From: Bacillota bacterium
GTDB taxonomy: Bacteria > Bacillota > Clostridia > Lachnospirales > Lachnospiraceae
Reading direction: 5' to 3'
Length of the DNA stretch: 25,009 nt
NCBI GenBank assembly: GCA_023414985.1
Contig: JAEZLY010000159.1
Span: forward strand, 1-25,009
Shown: positions 6,609 to 14,029 of the stretch, in pieces
How positions within the stretch are numbered: position 1 is the first letter of the stretch
Layout of the letters: every line of letters starts with the position of its first letter
Position numbers and translations under genes: made by a program
Notes under the pieces: model-generated
The model's database searches: none
Seen by the model: the letters and a program-made list of their open reading frames with translations, nothing else
Told to the model about the DNA's origin: nothing

Positions 6609-6642
6609 GCCGTGGTATTATCATACCGCGGCTTATTTTTTT
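6609..6642 (+). terminator. Strong intrinsic terminator (attenuator) ahead of the ABC exporter
   Basis: A 10-bp stem (6609-6618 with 6623-6632, one G-U pair, GC-rich) with a 4-nt loop is followed by TTATTTTTTT. It lies between the consensus promoter and the exporter genes 266 nt further on, and no other good promoter is visible in between. It therefore must be read through, or bypassed, for exporter expression. Confidence 0.85.
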
Positions 6643-6907
6643 GTCTAAAATACAAAAGAAAAGCAGTGATAAGACATCCGATGGAACTAGTCTGGGTTAC
6701 AATGAAACAAGTTGACGGAATTTAACACAGCAAGCAAAACGAAGAAAGTTGCTTCTTAAATAAAAGACGCTTCCTTCGTCGGATATGAGTCGGGTAGTTC
6801 CTGGCACATATTTAAGAGAGCAGTTGAGGGAAACTGCCACCATGTTCATGCTTACGGGAAAAGCGTGATCAGTAAACGTATAAGGCTTGTTGGGAACGGG
6901 AGGAAAT
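6643..6907 (+). other. Untranslated stretch between attenuator and exporter
   Basis: I see no gene in these 265 nt. The region has imperfect hairpins, the clearest being GCAGTT with AACTGC around 6818-6838. A strong ribosome site GGGAGG (6898-6903) stands directly before the first exporter gene. A TACAAT-like hexamer near 6700 has no partner -35. Confidence 0.5.
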
Positions 6908-8677
6908 ATGAAGAAAATATCACGTTATATTCTCAGATACTGGTATGCATACGCTGCAGCAATACTCTGCACCGTAATCGCAGTATCCCTGGATATGGCA
7001 TCCCCGCTGGTAACACAGCGGATCATTGATAATGTAATCGTTGGCAGGGATATGGGCCTGCTGCCGAAATTACTTATCTTTGTATTATGCATCGGTGTCG
7101 GAAGATGTATCTTCCAATACCTGAAGGAATTGATCTACGACTTGGTCAGTGCCAGGATTACAGTGAACATCCGAAGGGATCTGTTCAACCATATCCAAAG
7201 CCTTTCCTTAAGTTTTTTTGATAAGAATAACACGGGTGAGCTCATGTCCCGTCTGAAGGATGATGTGGATCGAATCTGGGCTGCGCTCGGATATGTAAGC
7301 ATGTTGATTATTGAAGTTATCATACACACCAGTATCGTCCTCTTCTGTATGTACAGCTTAAGTCCTACGCTGGCCATCCTTCCTACGGTTATTCTGCCTC
7401 TCATGGGAGGGCTGGCAGTTCTGATGGAGAAGAAGCTCGGTAAGGTATATGAAGCCATCAGTGAGGAGAATGCCCAGCTGAATACCGTGGCACAGGAGAA
7501 TCTGTCCGGTGTACGTACCGTTAAGGCTTTCGCACGGGAGAAGCATGAGATTGCCAAGTTCTTATCTCATAATAAGCGTTATTACGAACTGAATATGCAG
7601 CAGTCCAAGGTATTTATCAAGCTGTATCCGTATTTTCAGTTCGTAACCAAGCTGCTGCCGATGACAGTCATTATGCTCGGTGGCTACAATGTAATCCAGG
7701 GTAATATTACCCTTGGTACTCTGGGTGCTTTTGCAGAGTACTCCACCAACATCGTATGGCCGATGGAAATGCTCGGATGGCTTTCCAATGATTTTGCATC
7801 GGCGATCGCATCTGTAAAAAGAATCAGAAAAATATCTGCAGAAAAGCCTGTCATCACTGAGGCCCCGAAGCCCGTCCTGCTGGAGGATGTTAAGGGCAGC
7901 ATCCGGTTTGAACATGTTTCCTTTTCACTGAGTGAGAAAAGCATTCTTTCAGATATCAGCTTTGAGTTAGCTTCCGGTAAGACCATCGGTATCATGGGTG
8001 CGACAGGTACTGGAAAAAGCTCCATCATCAATCTTCTTCAGCGGTTTTATGACACCAGTGAAGGCTCGATTTATCTGGATGGTGTGAATATCAAGGAGCT
8101 GACCCTTCGTCAGCTGCGCAAAAGCATTTCTCTGGTCATGCAGGATGTATTCCTGTTTTCCGATACTATCAGTGAAAATGTTAAGATGGGTAAGCGAAAG
8201 ACGGTCTGTAATGAAGAGGTAATCCAGGCGGCTTCCGATGCACAGGCGAGTGAATTCATCGAACGAATGGAAGAGCAGTATGAGACCATCGTCGGCGAAC
8301 GCGGTGTTGGTCTCTCCGGCGGTCAGAAGCAGCGAATTTCCATTGCTCGTGCATTGGCAAAAAAGACACCGATTCTTGTATTCGATGATTCGACCTCGGC
8401 ACTGGATATGGAGACAGAACTTATGATCCAAAAGTCTTTAGTCCAGATAGAATCGACAAAGCTCATCATCGCTCATCGTATCTCTGCCGTACGCCACGCA
8501 GATGAAATTATTATCCTGGAGGACGGCCGGATCGCAGAGCGCGGTACCCATGAAAGTCTGTTACAAAATAAAGGTTACTACTATAAAACATATATGGCAC
8601 AGTACGGAGATTATCTGGAGTCCAGGGACAACGACAGTACTGAGCAGGATGAAAGGAAGGTGGCAGCATGTCAATAA
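6908..8677 (+). CDS. Heterodimeric ABC multidrug-type exporter, half-transporter with degenerate ATP site
   Basis: A 589-aa fusion of a six-helix type I exporter domain (residues about 1-310) and an ATPase domain (about 330-570). Walker A is G364-S371 (GATGTGKS), the Q-loop is Q412, the signature LSGGQ is 469-473, Walker B ends in D493 and the switch His is H523. The residue after Walker B, normally the catalytic Glu, is Asp494 (FDDSTSALD). This is the known mark of the inactive-site subunit in heterodimeric exporters such as BmrC, LmrC and TM287. Its partner is the next gene, which it overlaps by 10 nt. ATG 6908 is chosen because GGGAGG lies just upstream; an earlier in-frame start would run through that site. 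The likely role is export of drugs, peptides or lipids; the substrate cannot be read from sequence. Confidence 0.92.
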   Translation: MKKISRYILRYWYAYAAAILCTVIAVSLDMASPLVTQRIIDNVIVGRDMGLLPKLLIFVLCIGVGRCIFQYLKELIYDLVSARITVNIRRDLFNHIQSLSLSFFDKNNTGELMSRLKDDVDRIWAALGYVSMLIIEVIIHTSIVLFCMYSLSPTLAILPTVILPLMGGLAVLMEKKLGKVYEAISEENAQLNTVAQENLSGVRTVKAFAREKHEIAKFLSHNKRYYELNMQQSKVFIKLYPYFQFVTKLLPMTVIMLGGYNVIQGNITLGTLGAFAEYSTNIVWPMEMLGWLSNDFASAIASVKRIRKISAEKPVITEAPKPVLLEDVKGSIRFEHVSFSLSEKSILSDISFELASGKTIGIMGATGTGKSSIINLLQRFYDTSEGSIYLDGVNIKELTLRQLRKSISLVMQDVFLFSDTISENVKMGKRKTVCNEEVIQAASDAQASEFIERMEEQYETIVGERGVGLSGGQKQRISIARALAKKTPILVFDDSTSALDMETELMIQKSLVQIESTKLIIAHRISAVRHADEIIILEDGRIAERGTHESLLQNKGYYYKTYMAQYGDYLESRDNDSTEQDERKVAACQ

Positions 8678-10443
8678 ATGCCATCAGAGAAGACGAGTTT
8701 ATCAAAACCGTCAGCAAAAAAACAACCTTACTACGGTTGTTCAGCTATATGTTGGCTTACAAGGGACCAATCCTTGCTGTCATCCTGATTATGCTGACCA
8801 CCGTAGCCATAACCATCGTAAACCCTCTTTTGATCGATCAGGCCATAGACGTGTATATTGCCAACAGCGATATCCCCGGTCTGGTCAGATTGGGGATGTT
8901 TACAGCAGCACTTAATATTATCTTTGTCTTCCTGGTGAAGCTTCGGATGTTTCTGATGGCAAGGGTATCCAATAATGTATTATTAAGCATAAGACAGGAG
9001 CTTTATACTCATATCCAGAAGCTCAGCTTTAATTTCTTCGACAGCAGACCTACGGGTAAGATTCTTGCCAGAATCATCGGTGATGTCAACTCTTTGAAGG
9101 ATGTGCTGTCCAACAGTGTTACAACACTTATACCGGATTTTATCACAATCTGCGCGGTTGTTGTTATCATGCTGATCATCAACTGGAAGTTAGCCTTGGC
9201 ATCCCTGATCTCTCTGCCGTTGATGATGTTCGGCCTCTGGTTCATCCAGACCCGGTCCCATAAACGCTGGCAGCTGCATCGGAAGAAGAGCTCCAATTTG
9301 AACGCATTTATTCATGAGGATCTGTCCGGTATGAGAATTATCCAGAGCTTCACAGCGGAGGATGAGACAGGCGAGACCTTTGATCAGCTATTAAAGGAGC
9401 ATCGAGATTCCTTTGTAAGTGCAATCGTATTAAACGATGCCTTTGGCTCTGTGATTGACTTCAGCTGGGGACTCGGTATTATGTCCTTGTATTTCGTAGC
9501 AATCAAGCTGTTAGGTATTGATAAAAGCAACGTGGGAACCATCATGGCATTTGCTATGTATATCTCCATGTTCTGGCGTCCGATCATGAACCTGAGTAAT
9601 TTCTATAACCAATTAATTACGAATATCGCGGGAGCGGAAAGAATTTTTGATATTTTGGATACCAAGCCGGATCTCACAGATTCCAATTCTGTCAAGGAGC
9701 TTCCTGAGATTAAAGGAGAGGTGATCTTTGATCATGTATCCTTCGCCTACGATGCAGATACTCAGGTTTTGAATGATGTAAGCTTTCATATTAACCCCGG
9801 AGAGACCATCGCTTTGGTTGGACCGACCGGTGCAGGTAAGACAACGATTGTCAACCTGATCAGCCGCTTCTATGACGTGCAGCAGGGTAATATCTACATT
9901 GACGGGCATGATGTGAAGGAGGTTTCCATAGAGAGCCTACGTAAGCAGATGGGTATCATGACACAGGATAACTTCCTGTTCTCCGGTACTATCGCGGATA
10001 ATATCCGTTATGGCAAGCTCGACGCAACCGAGGAAGAGATTATCGCTGCTGCGAAAGCTGTAAATGCCCATGAATTCATCATGAAGATGGAGAAGGGCTA
10101 CGAAACAGAATTAAAGGAAAGAGGCGCCGGATTATCCATCGGACAGCGTCAGTTGCTGGCCTTTGCCAGAACCATGGTATCCATGCCGAAGATACTAATT
10201 CTCGATGAAGCCACCTCCAGCATCGATACTCATACGGAGCTTCTGGTACAGCAGGGAATAGAAGCATTGCTGAAGGGAAGGACCTCCTTTGTCATCGCAC
10301 ACAGGTTATCCACCATTAGTAAAGCAGATCGCATCTTTGTGATTGATGACGGCTGTATCCAGGAAGAAGGAAGCTCGGAAGTACTATTAGCCAAGAAAGG
10401 ACCATATTATAATCTATATATGGCTCAGTTTAAGAATATCTAA
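8668..10443 (+). CDS. Heterodimeric ABC multidrug-type exporter, catalytic half-transporter
   Basis: This 591-aa partner of the preceding half-exporter has the same order: six-helix membrane domain (about 20-330), then ATPase (about 350-590). Walker A is G385-T392 (GPTGAGKT), the Q-loop is Q433, Walker B plus catalytic Glu is D513-E514 (LDEATSSID) and the switch His is H545. The signature reads LSIGQ (489-493) instead of LSGGQ. In a heterodimer the canonical site would combine this subunit's Walker motifs with the LSGGQ of the first subunit. The degenerate site would combine Asp494 of the first subunit with this LSIGQ. The start overlaps the end of the first gene (ATG 8668, TAA ending at 8677), implying translational coupling and equal dosage. 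The ribosome site AAGGAAGG lies inside the first gene. Confidence 0.93.
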   Translation: MSINAIREDEFIKTVSKKTTLLRLFSYMLAYKGPILAVILIMLTTVAITIVNPLLIDQAIDVYIANSDIPGLVRLGMFTAALNIIFVFLVKLRMFLMARVSNNVLLSIRQELYTHIQKLSFNFFDSRPTGKILARIIGDVNSLKDVLSNSVTTLIPDFITICAVVVIMLIINWKLALASLISLPLMMFGLWFIQTRSHKRWQLHRKKSSNLNAFIHEDLSGMRIIQSFTAEDETGETFDQLLKEHRDSFVSAIVLNDAFGSVIDFSWGLGIMSLYFVAIKLLGIDKSNVGTIMAFAMYISMFWRPIMNLSNFYNQLITNIAGAERIFDILDTKPDLTDSNSVKELPEIKGEVIFDHVSFAYDADTQVLNDVSFHINPGETIALVGPTGAGKTTIVNLISRFYDVQQGNIYIDGHDVKEVSIESLRKQMGIMTQDNFLFSGTIADNIRYGKLDATEEEIIAAAKAVNAHEFIMKMEKGYETELKERGAGLSIGQRQLLAFARTMVSMPKILILDEATSSIDTHTELLVQQGIEALLKGRTSFVIAHRLSTISKADRIFVIDDGCIQEEGSSEVLLAKKGPYYNLYMAQFKNI

Positions 10444-10468
10444 TATAATCATAAAGAAAACTGTAAAA

Positions 10469-10567
10469 AAGCTGTTACCGCCGGTGTACGCATACGTCTA
10501 CAGACAAGAAAGAACTAATCAGGTCTGTATTGGATTCATATCACCGAATGGTAGCAGCTTCTTTGAT
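10469..10567 (+). terminator. Branched hairpin, probable terminator of the exporter operon
   Basis: AAGCTG-t-TACC at 10469-10479 pairs with GGTA-g-CAGCTT ending at 10560. Inside, CCGGTG can pair with CACCGA and CAGAC (10501-10505) with GTCTG (10522-10526), giving a branched structure. The tail is only moderately T-rich (CTTCTTTGATT), so efficiency is uncertain. Confidence 0.45.
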
Positions 10568-10633
10568 TCTAATGATTTCGCCAAATCATAAAAAATGTCT
10601 CATAGCCTTGAAGAGCACTTTCGGGGACCTCTC

Positions 10634-10891
10634 TTATTCTCTGAATGCCTGGTAGAACTCCTTCAACTCTGCCTTGATCTCCGGAGAAAGCTCCGTTTTC
10701 CTGACTCCTTGAATGGCTCTTTCCAGTGCATAAAGTCTGTTAATGCAGGCAGAAGCATCAATCGCCTTAATTTTTAACCAGGCCTGTTTACTTCCTGTCT
10801 CCTTTAACTGCTCATATGTCATTATATTGACCTGATTCAGCTGCTCTTCCACTGTTTTCCCTATGTTTAGCAGTTCGCTTAGCTCTCCCAT
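10634..10891 (-). CDS. TfoX/Sxy C-terminal-domain protein
   Basis: This 85-aa protein consists of only the TfoX C-terminal domain, a helix-hairpin-helix-like module: MGELSELLNIGKTVEEQL, then TYEQLKETGSKQAW, AIDASACINRLYALE and AIQGVR. In gamma-proteobacteria TfoX/Sxy is a competence regulator, but free-standing C-terminal domains are widespread in Firmicutes with no proven role. The start was set at ATG 10891, six to seven nt after AGGAGG; the upstream codons lack a ribosome site. It is the last gene of the minus-strand group that starts with the ABC ATPase. It lies 99 nt after the carboxymuconolactone-decarboxylase-like gene, and this gap contains an imperfect duplicate of that gene's 3' end. 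Confidence 0.85.
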   Translation of the reverse strand: MGELSELLNIGKTVEEQLNQVNIMTYEQLKETGSKQAWLKIKAIDASACINRLYALERAIQGVRKTELSPEIKAELKEFYQAFRE

Positions 10892-10990
10892 GATTAACCT
10901 CCTGGCTATTAGTCCAAAGCTATCATATCCTATTTCTGTACACAACTTCTACTCCTCCCGGTAGTTTATAGCCAGTTACCGTGATGTCCT

Positions 10991-11302
10991 CTACTCCTCC
11001 TGATAGCTTTGAACCGCTACCGCGAATGCCTCTGCCAGTCTGATACCGGACAGGGGAATACCGACCAGCACTGCGCTTTTTACTTCCTCCAGCGTCGCTC
11101 CCAATTCCTTTGCATGTTTTACATGATAGGTAAGTCCTCCGGCCATCTGAAGGGCAGAGAGCACTGCGATATAAGCAAGTTCATGAGTTTTACCATCCAA
11201 GGCACTTACCTCGGCAGCCTTCATGACACTCTCCATCAATGCCTGTCCTACTCCATTGGATTCCTCCAGAAATAATTGAAAATCATTTGTTACCTTCTTC
11301 AT
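10991..11302 (-). CDS. Carboxymuconolactone decarboxylase-like (AhpD superfamily) protein lacking the redox cysteines
   Basis: A 103-aa all-helical protein with the CMD signature region at residues 41-69 (ELAYIAVLSALQMAGG, then TYHVKHAKELGAT). E41, H60 and H63 are kept. The C-x-x-C that gives AhpD-like members peroxidase activity aligns with M53 and G56; the protein has no cysteine at all. A thiol peroxidase function is therefore unlikely, and its real function is unknown. ATG 11302 follows AAAGGAGA. It lies 75 nt after the ECF sigma gene on the same strand and may be in its transcript or regulon. Confidence 0.82.
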   Translation of the reverse strand: MKKVTNDFQLFLEESNGVGQALMESVMKAAEVSALDGKTHELAYIAVLSALQMAGGLTYHVKHAKELGATLEEVKSAVLVGIPLSGIRLAEAFAVAVQSYQEE

Positions 11303-11377
11303 AAAAAATCTCCTTTCTGTTTTTATTCTATAGATATAGATGCACAAAAAACAGAAAGGATACGTTATGATAAAAAT

Positions 11378-12136
11378 TTATTTTAAAGCATTGATTACTC
11401 CCTGATACCATTCCTCTTCCGGCTTTTTCATAGGCATATTAGCATAAAGGTAATATATTTTCTTTCGTACCTCCGGATCAAACCGGTAGTCCTTTTCCCG
11501 ATAATCCAATGCCTCCAATAATTCTTTCGTCCGGTTCTGCAGCTTGTCCCTGTTCTGTGCAAATTCAATCCAAGCCTTACAGCTGCAGGGGTTGTTACGA
11601 TCCAGCAAGTTACAATGATCCGAGAAGAAAGAGTCAATATTCATACGTGCACGATGCAGCAGACCCTTGGCAGCCGATACTGAGGTACCTAAAATTTCTG
11701 CTGTATCTTCTACTCTCATCCCATACATATCCACCAGAGAAAATACGATACGCTGGTTTAAGGTCAACTTTCGTACCATTGCTAAAAAGCAGCCGTTCTG
11801 AAGTTCCCTGATTTCTTCTTCGACCAGAACCTCTTCCTCCGGACCCGGATAAACCTCTCGTAAGGCAGCCCCTTCCCGCTCCAGTTGTTCAAATTCCTCT
11901 ACCAGTTCTTCCTGATATCTTCCTGTACGACGTAGCTTCATGAGGAATTGGTGGTAGCATATTTTATTCAGCCATTGCTTCGCAGCCCTTTCCTCTCTTA
12001 ATTCCTCCAGATGCCGCCAGGCATTGAGAAAGGTCTCCTGTACCAGGTCCTCAGCATCCTTCGGGTGGCAGGATAATCTTAATGCGTAATGATAAAGACC
12101 TGCTCCATATTCTCTGATCAATTGTTCTATTTGCAT
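11378..12136 (-). CDS. ECF-type RNA polymerase sigma factor with Cys-containing C-terminal extension
   Basis: A 252-aa sigma factor. Region 2 is at residues about 6-72 (the DAEDLVQETFLNAWRHL core promoter-binding helix). Region 4 is at about 105-165, with a helix-turn-helix (VEDTAEILGTSVSAAKGLLHRAR). Residues 170-252 extend beyond a normal ECF sigma factor (about 170-190 aa) and carry C175, C184 and C186 (NNPCSCKAW), a motif seen in some ECF groups where the extension has a regulatory role. No classical anti-sigma gene is adjacent. The start was set at ATG 12136 because AGGAGA precedes it by 7 nt. It lies 52 nt after the DUF3021 gene, so it may be co-transcribed with the ABC/LytTR operon or switched by it. 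Confidence 0.88.
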   Translation of the reverse strand: MQIEQLIREYGAGLYHYALRLSCHPKDAEDLVQETFLNAWRHLEELREERAAKQWLNKICYHQFLMKLRRTGRYQEELVEEFEQLEREGAALREVYPGPEEEVLVEEEIRELQNGCFLAMVRKLTLNQRIVFSLVDMYGMRVEDTAEILGTSVSAAKGLLHRARMNIDSFFSDHCNLLDRNNPCSCKAWIEFAQNRDKLQNRTKELLEALDYREKDYRFDPEVRKKIYYLYANMPMKKPEEEWYQGVINALK

Positions 12137-12187
12137 ATTTTCTCTCCTGATACTGCTATAACATATCATATATGGGTTCTATGCTGA

Positions 12188-12655
12188 CTAAGTCTGCTCT
12201 TCCTTCTCTTCCTCCGGATAAATCTTGCGAAGTCTCTTATTCATACTTTCGGCTTCTTTCTCCGATTTCTTGAACATGATGAAGGTGACTACGAAGTAGA
12301 CTAAAATAACAAGCAGTATCATGAATACAAGTTCCAGTATCCTACTGACATCAACCCATCCGCATAATATAGCGGTAAGTAACACAATAAAGTTGATATA
12401 AACAAAATGAACTCTCTGGCGAAGCTTCATTTGCTTTTTTCCTATCTCTTTTTTAGATACAAAAGCTAAAGTACCAATGGATGAGATAAATGACATAAAG
12501 ATAAGCTGCCAAAGGAGTGCCACAGTAAGCTGTACTCCGGGGTAAAATACCGTAATAAAAATGGCAGCACTTATGACGCTTCCGCCTAAAACATAAATCA
12601 TTGTTTGAAAGATCAATTTAAAAGCTTTTATGGCTACCACCTCCCTACAATCCAA
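12188..12655 (-). CDS. DUF3021-type four-helix membrane protein
   Basis: A protein of up to 155 aa with four hydrophobic segments (about residues 15-38, 43-66, 83-101 and 106-128) and a charged Lys/Glu-rich C-terminal tail. Genes of this type are typically paired with a LytTR regulator, as here, and are thought to modulate it from the membrane; that role is inference. It overlaps the LytTR gene by 11 nt if the TTG at 12655 is used. The ribosome site GGGAGG (12641-12646) actually lies downstream of that TTG, and no ATG or GTG is well spaced after it; the codon at the ideal distance is ATA (12629-12631). The true N-terminus is therefore uncertain by up to about 18 residues. Confidence 0.82.
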   Translation of the reverse strand: MDCREVVAIKAFKLIFQTMIYVLGGSVISAAIFITVFYPGVQLTVALLWQLIFMSFISSIGTLAFVSKKEIGKKQMKLRQRVHFVYINFIVLLTAILCGWVDVSRILELVFMILLVILVYFVVTFIMFKKSEKEAESMNKRLRKIYPEEEKEEQT

Positions 12656-13082
12656 GTTTTTTCTTCAACTCCGGCACATACTGCCTGGAGATCACAACTT
12701 TTTCTCCATTGAACAATAATGCTTCAAACCGACCGGAATAAGCAGGACTGATACTTTTAATTTTTGCTACATTCAATATGACCGACTTTGATGCCCGTAA
12801 ATAATTGGAGTTGTTATATTCCTCTTCTATTTCATAGAGCTTCAGCTTCGTCTCGTACACATTCTGCTTACAATACATGAAAACCTTATTATCCACGCCT
12901 TCAAAATAATATACGCTTGACGGATCAACCATCGTAATATTCCCGTCCTTTATCCCAGCCAGCTTTTTCTGTCCGAGCTTCAGTTCGGACAGAAGCTTAA
13001 GCATATTCTCATCCAGCTCTTTACAGCGTACGATGATCTGATCTTCTTCTCCGGGATTACAATCTTCGATGATAATCTTCAT
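12645..13082 (-). CDS. LytTR-family transcriptional regulator
   Basis: A 145-aa DNA-binding protein. The LytTR domain is at residues about 42-143 (GNITMVDPSSVYYFEGVDNKV, then YLRASKSVILNVAKIKSI and the C-terminal VISRQYVPELKKKL). There is no receiver domain, so it is not phosphorylated like AgrA or LytR and probably responds through the adjacent DUF3021 membrane protein. The N-terminal 40 residues are a short alpha/beta extension. ATG 13082 follows AGGAG. It lies 22 nt downstream of the ABC permease and probably controls this export operon. Confidence 0.9.
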   Translation of the reverse strand: MKIIIEDCNPGEEDQIIVRCKELDENMLKLLSELKLGQKKLAGIKDGNITMVDPSSVYYFEGVDNKVFMYCKQNVYETKLKLYEIEEEYNNSNYLRASKSVILNVAKIKSISPAYSGRFEALLFNGEKVVISRQYVPELKKKLGL

Positions 13083-13104
13083 AGGCTCTCCTAACTCTCA
13101 TGAA

Positions 13105-14016
13105 CTAGCGGCTCATGACATTTCGCTTTCTTTGCAGGATTGCTGCAATTCCTATAAAGATTATACCACTAACTACCATAAATGCTACCTGAAATGTACC
13201 GGATACTGCTTTATCCTGATATAATATTGTGATTCCCATGTATTCCTTATATCCGCTGATCATCTCAGCCGGGCATCCGGTAAAGGTAGTCCTCAGAATA
13301 TCCGCCGTAAAAATAGATCGCATAAAGGAACAGCCGTGAAGCAGGGGAAAACATCGCAGTACACTTTGCACCTTCTCAGGGAGCATTCCCATCGGCAGGT
13401 AAATACCTGCCAGAAAGCCTACCAGAGTACCGATAATTGTACTGACTGCACCAAAGGCACTCTGGCTGTGAATGAAATTCGCAATCAGATAGACCATTGC
13501 TGCTGAGGTAAAGACATTCAATACAATATAGAGAAATATCTTACCAAGCGCCAACGCTGATAGAACGGTCCCACCGGTCAATCCAATATACGTCTCCCCT
13601 ACCACTACGGTCAGTACACACATAATCACGCCCATGATAAATGCAGCAGCTACATAGCTTAATACGAAAATTCCTCTCTTAACCGGTGCAACAAAGAAGC
13701 TGGATAATCTTTTCTGTGCCTCATCCTCTACCATGATTCCGACCATAGATAAAGTGATGGTAATCGAATTTACGACCACGATCCCCGCCAAAGTCCACAG
13801 CATTACGAGCTGTTCTGCATTGCTTCTGTCTATGGCAGAATCTCTCGGTCCACCATATTGGTTCAGCAAATCCACTACGCTGTCCGCATTCATTTTTCCT
13901 AAGAATACAACCATCAGACCAATGATGATCAGCATGGAAAGCAGGGAAAAGAAGATATTGGATCTATCCCTGACATATACTAAGATATTACGTTTGATTA
14001 AACGAAGCAGTAACAT
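13105..14016 (-). CDS. ABC-2 type permease
   Basis: A 303-aa integral membrane protein with a first membrane helix at about 20-40, an extracytoplasmic stretch to about 70, five further helices and a basic C-terminus. This is the topology of ABC-2 exporters (drug, polysaccharide or bacteriocin exporters). The cytoplasmic segment VEDEAQKRLSSFFVAPVKR is typical of the coupling region in this family. The gene begins 13 nt after the ATPase stop codon, and its ribosome site GGGAGG directly follows that stop. It forms a transporter with the ATPase encoded upstream. The substrate is unknown. Confidence 0.9.
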   Translation of the reverse strand: MLLLRLIKRNILVYVRDRSNIFFSLLSMLIIIGLMVVFLGKMNADSVVDLLNQYGGPRDSAIDRSNAEQLVMLWTLAGIVVVNSITITLSMVGIMVEDEAQKRLSSFFVAPVKRGIFVLSYVAAAFIMGVIMCVLTVVVGETYIGLTGGTVLSALALGKIFLYIVLNVFTSAAMVYLIANFIHSQSAFGAVSTIIGTLVGFLAGIYLPMGMLPEKVQSVLRCFPLLHGCSFMRSIFTADILRTTFTGCPAEMISGYKEYMGITILYQDKAVSGTFQVAFMVVSGIIFIGIAAILQRKRNVMSR

Positions 14017-14029
14017 TGATTTATCCTCC

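Noticed and set aside
6468..6725. 85-codon plus-strand frame across the leader, terminator and spacer
   Set aside because: It lies in a different frame from the well-initiated 31-codon ORF, has no ribosome site and would read through a strong terminator hairpin.
7967..8431. 154-codon frame antisense to the first ABC exporter gene
   Set aside because: Antisense to the conserved ATPase domain and without any protein-like motif.
10595..10777. Plus-strand 60-codon frame overlapping the TfoX-C gene
   Set aside because: Antisense to a gene with a clear family motif and a strong ribosome site.
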